Part shown: positions 59,595 to 64,000 of the stretch, one piece after another | How positions within the stretch are numbered: position 1 is the first letter of the stretch | Layout of the letters: the number at the start of each line of letters is the position of its first letter | NCBI GenBank assembly: GCA_049282265.1 | Contig: JBAPTR010000162.1 | Coordinates: 68,236-132,235 of the forward strand | Reading direction: 5' to 3' | DNA length: 64,000 bases | From: CAYUCJ01 sp049282265 | Lineage (GTDB): Bacteria > Desulfobacterota > DSM-4660 > Desulfatiglandales > Desulfatiglandaceae | Position numbers and translations under genes: made by a program | Notes under the pieces: model-generated | Database searches by the model: none | What the model was told of the DNA's origin: nothing | The model's input: only the letters and a program-made list of their open reading frames with translations

Positions 59595-61313
59595 TCAAAA
59601 ATCAAATACCGAGTCAAGTTCCTCATCGCTGATATTGAAAACCGTGTTGTGAGGAGGCAACGGCTCATCCTTAAAAAACCGTGGCAGGCGGTCGGCATCT
59701 TTGGTTAGCCCTGCCCTGCGGTTGAAGTCCCGCTCCGCCTTCAGACAGCGCATACCCATCCCAATCATGTCTTCAGGACTGAACGGGCTCCCCTGCCTTG
59801 CGCTCATGGCCTTGAAAAAGGCCTCGCCCCCCTCTGGGGTTGCCATGGAAAATGTCGCAAAAAGGCATACACCGGTACAATCCACAAAGGCCATCACCGG
59901 CTGGATGTTCCGCGATGCTTCAATATGGCCTTCCACCTTGGTGGCATCCAGTGCCCCGCTCAAATATTCGCCGACCAAGTTGCCCGCCGTGTGATCGGCA
60001 CCCATTGGCGAGGTGGCATAGGTAACCCCGTTGGCCGGCATGCTGCGTGGATCATAACCCGCAATGCTCTGATTTTTGACCGCCGGAACCCTTGAGTGGT
60101 TAAAATGTCTGCCGACCGTTACCGGTCCGTTTCCGAAAATTTTGCCGGTTTCCGACCCACTGGCAATTTCTTCCATTATATCAATGGCCGCCTGGCTGTC
60201 GCCAAACGGCTTATATCCGGCGTCCATGGCCACGGCGATGGCAACCCCGATGTTCATGGTATCCACCCCGATGTCATCGCACAAACGGTCCAGCCTGGCG
60301 ATGGTATCCAGATCAGTGATTCCGGTCATGCCACCCATGGACCAGATGGTTTCATATTCAAGAGAACCAGTGATAAACTTTCCGCTTTCGTCCAGGTATT
60401 CATTGGAGCAATGCACAATACACTGCGAGCATCCCATGTGGGTGGTATTACCACCCCGTTTCTTGATGATCTCAGCCATGGCCTCACCGCTGATCTTTTC
60501 CCAGCCGTCAAGTGTTCCCTTGGTGGCATTCAAGCAAGGAAAAGCTCCCACTGAATTGACCGGGGCCACTAGGCCGGCGGTACCGAGAGCGGGAAACATC
60601 TGTCCGCTCATCGGATTCCCTTTCACCGTTTGGACATAGGCCCTGGATGCCTCTTTGAAAGCGTCCGGATTCGCGATCGGTGCACCGCTTTTGCCACCTT
60701 GTTCCACAATAACCGCCTTAAGCCCCTTGGCACCCATGACCGCTCCCATGCCTCCACGGGCCGCAGCCCGGCATGGGTGTCCGTCAACATCGGATGTCTG
60801 GACAGAAGCCGACGCAAGCAGGTATTCACCCGCGGGTCCGATACAGGCCACACCGAGCTTCTCGCCATGGTCCCGAAATAGCTTCTCAACCAAGGCATAA
60901 GTCCGCATCCCTTTATAATCGTTGGCCGGGACAAGCTCTGTCTCACCACTTGCCTTAATCTTCAGCAAGTAAAGCTCATTTTGCGGCGCCTGTCCCTCTA
61001 CAATCACCGCCATAATTCCCATCTTTCCAAGGGCCGCGCCGATAGTGCCACCTCCATTGCTCTCCTTGATACCACCGGTCAGCGGGCTTTTAGCCCCGAC
61101 GGAAATCCGACTTGTGTTGACGAAACTTGTCCCAGTCAACAAACCCACAGCAAAAACAAGTTTATTTTCACGTCCCAATGCATCACAGGTGGGAGGTACC
61201 TCCTGGTTGACTATTTCCGAAGTCAGTCCACGGCCTCCAAGTCCCTCATACGCTTTGGGAACGTCCTCGATGTGAATGCTCTGGTTGGTCATATTTACTC
61301 GTAAAAATTTCAT
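59595..61313 (-). CDS. Aldehyde ferredoxin oxidoreductase family protein
   Basis: 572 residues from the ATG at 61313, which follows AAGGAGGT; an upstream in-frame start at 61355 adds a poor extension. The [4Fe-4S] ligands are C295-x2-C298-x3-C302 (GCSQCIVHC) and C479 (VDCTGVC). N-terminal GGRGLTSEI and VGAKSPLTGGIKESNGGG bind tungstopterin. It belongs to a different subgroup from the AOR at 29.7 kb, and has a MoaD-like gene downstream rather than a ferredoxin upstream. It should interconvert an aldehyde and an acid in the catabolic block. Confidence 0.92.
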   Translation of the reverse strand: MKFLRVNMTNQSIHIEDVPKAYEGLGGRGLTSEIVNQEVPPTCDALGRENKLVFAVGLLTGTSFVNTSRISVGAKSPLTGGIKESNGGGTIGAALGKMGIMAVIVEGQAPQNELYLLKIKASGETELVPANDYKGMRTYALVEKLFRDHGEKLGVACIGPAGEYLLASASVQTSDVDGHPCRAAARGGMGAVMGAKGLKAVIVEQGGKSGAPIANPDAFKEASRAYVQTVKGNPMSGQMFPALGTAGLVAPVNSVGAFPCLNATKGTLDGWEKISGEAMAEIIKKRGGNTTHMGCSQCIVHCSNEYLDESGKFITGSLEYETIWSMGGMTGITDLDTIARLDRLCDDIGVDTMNIGVAIAVAMDAGYKPFGDSQAAIDIMEEIASGSETGKIFGNGPVTVGRHFNHSRVPAVKNQSIAGYDPRSMPANGVTYATSPMGADHTAGNLVGEYLSGALDATKVEGHIEASRNIQPVMAFVDCTGVCLFATFSMATPEGGEAFFKAMSARQGSPFSPEDMIGMGMRCLKAERDFNRRAGLTKDADRLPRFFKDEPLPPHNTVFNISDEELDSVFDF

Positions 61314-61462
61314 ATCTACCTCCTTATCCACAGCCTTTAAACCAGACCGCAACATACTACAGGCTGAGGCATAGCTCCAGCTTCTCTAAATTGCTCATCG
61401 CTATCAGGCATTTATCTAAACTCTGATGAAAATTCTGCTAATCGTAAAGGCTGATAGCTCAT

Positions 61463-61834
61463 CTATAATGTGGTAAATGTTTTGCTGATAATTTTCCATT
61501 CACCCTGCACCTTGATCAAATGAAAGTAGTCGGTGAAAGCCATGGTGCCTGCAAAACCGGTTTCCTTTATCGTAACACTGGCCACATTGCCAACCACGTC
61601 AATAAATCTAATTTCACCTTTGTAAGGGGCGCCTCCTTCTGCCATAGATGGATTCTTTTCAATTTCCTCAAAAAAAGGATCGGGGGTTCCTAATAAAAAC
61701 TGATCCTGAAGATAACCGGTCATCACGGCTTTGGGATGAAAACAATTTCTCAGTGCATTTGCATCTCCTTGATAGGTTGCATCGATGTATTGCTGGACCA
61801 CCTTGCGGACTTCTCCCTGTTCTGAATTCGCCAT
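61463..61834 (-). CDS. NTF2-like (lumazine-binding type) protein
   Basis: 123 residues: VRKVVQQYIDATYQGDANALRNCFHPKAVMTG is cut here into short motifs; it has the helical start VVQQYIDATYQGDA, then the pocket region TDYFHLIKVQGEWKIISK. This is the NTF2/SnoaL-like cone fold, often enzymes or binding proteins for small molecules. GGAGGTG precedes the ATG. It lies between an aminotransferase and the aldehyde oxidoreductase and could be an isomerase or dehydratase of the pathway. Confidence 0.75.
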   Translation of the reverse strand: MANSEQGEVRKVVQQYIDATYQGDANALRNCFHPKAVMTGYLQDQFLLGTPDPFFEEIEKNPSMAEGGAPYKGEIRFIDVVGNVASVTIKETGFAGTMAFTDYFHLIKVQGEWKIISKTFTTL

Positions 61835-62001
61835 GCGACACCTCCTTTCTTATGGTTGAGTTTTTTACCGAATTACCTTGGAATCGACAAACATCATTGG
61901 ATCTTCCAACACACCTATCAACTGTAGTACACACCATGAGTATACCGCATATATTTCTTCAAACAACCCTATTCAAAGGCACCCAAATTGGGCTGTCTAT
62001 T

Positions 62002-63372
62002 TCAGGCCAGAAGGTGAGGGGACTTTTCTTCAATGACCGGATGAATCTCTTTTAGGGTTTTTGCCAGGGCATCAACGGCAAAATCGATATCTTTGTCCCG
62101 AGCCGCAGTGCTGAGACTGCCAAAAAGGGGCGGATAGATAGACACCCCATGGTAACGCAATCCCATGAATATCAGGCCGGCGATTTCTTCGGCAGCCATA
62201 GCGGCACCGAAAGAGTCACGGGGGTTCCGAACGGGTTTATCGGTCAGGTGGATCGCAAAACCGTAACCTATTCCGGTAACCTGTGCCTTCACCTTTGCAT
62301 CGACAAATACCTTTTGAAAGCCCGATTGGAGTTTTTTAAACCGGGTGTCGCGTTGCTTGATCACCGTTGCCGTAAGGTGCTTCATGGTTGCCAAACCGGC
62401 CGCCATTGAAACCGCGTTGCCCGCATGCGTACTAACCTGAAGGATAGCGTCATGCCCCTTCTCCGGATTCCACAGGTCCATAATATCGCGCCGTCCGCCC
62501 CAGGCCCCGATAGGTAAACCTCCGCCAATACCTTTGCCGAGAGCCGTAAGATCTGGGGTTATCCCGAATAACCCCTGTGTCCCGTAATATGCGTTCGGGA
62601 ATTGGACGACTTCGTCAAAAATAAGGATAATCCCATGTTTTTCCGTCAAGCTACGGATGGTTTCAAGAAAGCCAGGCTCAGGCTTAATCATGCCTAGAGG
62701 ACCGATCATCGGCTCCATGATTACGGCTGCGACATCTCCCGCGTGCCGAGAAATGATTTTCTTGAAAATTTCAGTTTCATTGTAGGCAAAGATAATGACG
62801 TCTTCGATTTCACTGCCGTTGATGCCGGCATCAGGAGCCGTCGCCTTTATTTTTCCAAGAGGTCCCGCTTCAGGGGAAGGAAACCAGTTGAATTCCCCCA
62901 AATCGTGGGTGCCGTGATATCCTCCCTCCAGCTTCATGATCTTGCGTTTCCCTGTAAAAGCACGTGCGGCTCTGATACACATCAATGTAGCCTCACTGCC
63001 CGATGCTACAAAACGCATCTGCTCAAAGCATGGCACTCTCCTGCATAAAAGCTGCGCAAACTCATACTGCTCTTCGGTAGGATATCCAAACCCGACAGAG
63101 CGAGCTATTCGTTTCTGCACCGCTTCGACCATCGGAGGAAAGGCATGTCCATGCACCATGGTTAACCACTGATTGCAGAAATCCAGGTACTTGTTCCCGT
63201 CCACATCATAGATATAGCATCCCTTGCCGCGATCAAAAGTGATATGGTACGGAGGATGGTATGAAGGACCATGTGTGTCACCTCCCGGCATGTAGCTGCA
63301 TGCTTTTTTTGCCAATCCAGCTGATTTGGATGTTTTTTCCAAATATTTTTTTTTCAGATGTTCCGCGTTCAT
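62002..63372 (-). CDS. Class-III aminotransferase (glutamate-1-semialdehyde aminomutase-like)
   Basis: 456 residues. The PLP lysine is K280 in TALGKGIGGGLPIGAWGG; the FDEVVQFPN motif with the PLP-contacting Asp precedes it, and GSEATLMCIRAAR forms the phosphate-binding part. The sequence is of GSA-aminomutase type, but such enzymes commonly work as omega-transaminases on amines or beta-amino acids. AAAGGAA lies before the ATG. Its neighbour at the window edge is a close tandem paralogue. Confidence 0.92.
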   Translation of the reverse strand: MNAEHLKKKYLEKTSKSAGLAKKACSYMPGGDTHGPSYHPPYHITFDRGKGCYIYDVDGNKYLDFCNQWLTMVHGHAFPPMVEAVQKRIARSVGFGYPTEEQYEFAQLLCRRVPCFEQMRFVASGSEATLMCIRAARAFTGKRKIMKLEGGYHGTHDLGEFNWFPSPEAGPLGKIKATAPDAGINGSEIEDVIIFAYNETEIFKKIISRHAGDVAAVIMEPMIGPLGMIKPEPGFLETIRSLTEKHGIILIFDEVVQFPNAYYGTQGLFGITPDLTALGKGIGGGLPIGAWGGRRDIMDLWNPEKGHDAILQVSTHAGNAVSMAAGLATMKHLTATVIKQRDTRFKKLQSGFQKVFVDAKVKAQVTGIGYGFAIHLTDKPVRNPRDSFGAAMAAEEIAGLIFMGLRYHGVSIYPPLFGSLSTAARDKDIDFAVDALAKTLKEIHPVIEEKSPHLLA

Positions 63373-63410
63373 TTCCTTTGTCCTTTTCCTGACATTGAGA
63401 ACTGAAGCTC

Positions 63411-64000
63411 TCAGGTTAAAACATTAGGACACTCATCCTCAATAACTGGCCGTATCTCTGACAGGGTTTCTCCCAGGGCGTTGATGATTTGATTGATCTC
63501 CTTGTCCCCCATTACCGTTGAGAGATTTCCAAAGGGACTGGGGCTCGGGAAAAGATATACACCGTGATATCGCATTCCCATGAACAGCAGGTTACGGACT
63601 CGATCGGTAACCTGCAGCATCGCGTCCACCACATCATAGGGGTCCCTTATGGGTTTGTCCGTCCAATGGATCCAGAAAGAATTGCACAGCCCCGTGACGC
63701 GGCCTCGAATACCGTTTGATTTGAAGGCATCATTCATTGCGGAGCGCAGTTTATCACCCAACGCATTGCGCTTTTCGATAACGTCACGGGTCAGATGTTC
63801 CATGGCTGCCAGCCCGGCCACCATGGTCATGGCATTGCCCCCCGCCGTGCTGACCATGATGACTCCTTCTTCACCCTTTTCAGGGTTCCAGAAATCGAGG
63901 ATATCCTTGCGTCCCCCCCAGGCCCCGAAAGGCATTCCTCCGCCAACTCCTTTTCCCATGGCGGTCAAATCGGGGATTACACCGTAATGCTCCTGAAGAC
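63411..64000 (-). CDS. Class-III aminotransferase, partial at window edge
   Basis: The reading continues to the right end without a start: the last visible codons give LQEHYGVIPDLTAMGKGVGGG with the PLP lysine in MGKG. About 196 C-terminal residues are present. It resembles the gene at 62002-63372 throughout (GAWGGRKDI / GAWGGRRDI; PVIEDECPNVLT / PVIEEKSPHLLA), so the two are tandem paralogues 38 bases apart. Confidence 0.9.
   Translation of the reverse strand, partial: LQEHYGVIPDLTAMGKGVGGGMPFGAWGGRKDILDFWNPEKGEEGVIMVSTAGGNAMTMVAGLAAMEHLTRDVIEKRNALGDKLRSAMNDAFKSNGIRGRVTGLCNSFWIHWTDKPIRDPYDVVDAMLQVTDRVRNLLFMGMRYHGVYLFPSPSPFGNLSTVMGDKEINQIINALGETLSEIRPVIEDECPNVLT

Noticed and set aside
1..64000. 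CRISPR array, rRNA or tRNA genes
   Set aside because: No regularly spaced direct repeats and no cloverleaf or rRNA-like stretches were recognised by eye; a tRNA scan would be needed to exclude degenerate ones.

Overview
The window looks like a chromosomal segment of a strictly anaerobic deltaproteobacterium (Desulfobacterota, sulfate-reducer or syntroph type). This is inferred from gene content: two tungsten-type aldehyde ferredoxin oxidoreductases, a reductive-dehalogenase-like protein, a PrkA/YeaH/SpoVR operon, LapAB next to MutS, Liv-type and TRAP transporters, and remnants of IS91-family and RAYT transposases. No dissimilatory sulfate-reduction genes, rRNA or tRNA are visible, so the genus is not claimed.

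Layout. 0-4.7 kb: a broken IS91-type transposase, an orphan membrane-anchored reductive dehalogenase homologue with a clear sigma70-type promoter, a MoaD-like protein, the FAD and [2Fe-2S] subunits of a molybdenum hydroxylase without its catalytic subunit, and a stand-alone receiver domain. 4.8-14.7 kb (minus strand): a five-gene stress-kinase operon with three PrkA-type AAA+ proteins around YeaH (DUF444) and SpoVR. 14.7-22.5 kb: a low-density accessory island with a MITE-like element, Phd/PIN and AbrB/PemK toxin-antitoxin pairs, a truncated tyrosine recombinase, single plus-strand genes (PD-(D/E)XK nuclease, an RsgA paralogue, an ATC hydrolase homologue) followed by attC-like hairpins, and a RAYT pseudogene split by a small palindrome. 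The recombinase stub, the outward promoter and the attC-like sites are arranged as in an integron, so I read this stretch as a decayed integron; this is the main discovery candidate. 22.5-27.9 kb: LpxR-like lipid A deacylase, a secreted ankyrin protein, an HDOD protein and an EEP-family phosphodiesterase/nuclease.

28-38.1 kb: an XRE-cupin regulator divergent from TIGR04076 protein - ferredoxin - aldehyde ferredoxin oxidoreductase, then a Liv ABC importer (LivK, terminator, LivH, fused LivM-LivG, LivF), a hypothetical protein and a convergent Asp/Glu racemase-like gene. Together they suggest import and oxidation of an amino-acid-like or carboxylate substrate through an aldehyde. 38.3-46.6 kb: housekeeping genes: prfB with a programmed +1 frameshift, then a compact minus-strand run metallophosphoesterase - HIT - LapA - LapB - MutS - amidase.

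46.9-64 kb (all minus strand): a molybdopterin oxidoreductase with its four-cluster ferredoxin, a TRAP transporter, then an unusual catabolic block: two class-III aminotransferases, an NTF2-like protein, a second aldehyde ferredoxin oxidoreductase with a MoaD-like partner, two short-chain dehydrogenases, a split glycine-decarboxylase-like pair (GcvPA/GcvPB without GcvH, GcvT or Lpd) and an AcoX-type NAD-kinase-like protein. TRAP uptake, transamination, alcohol/aldehyde oxidation and PLP-dependent decarboxylation would form a coherent route for an amino compound whose identity cannot be read from the sequence. The last gene runs off the right edge.
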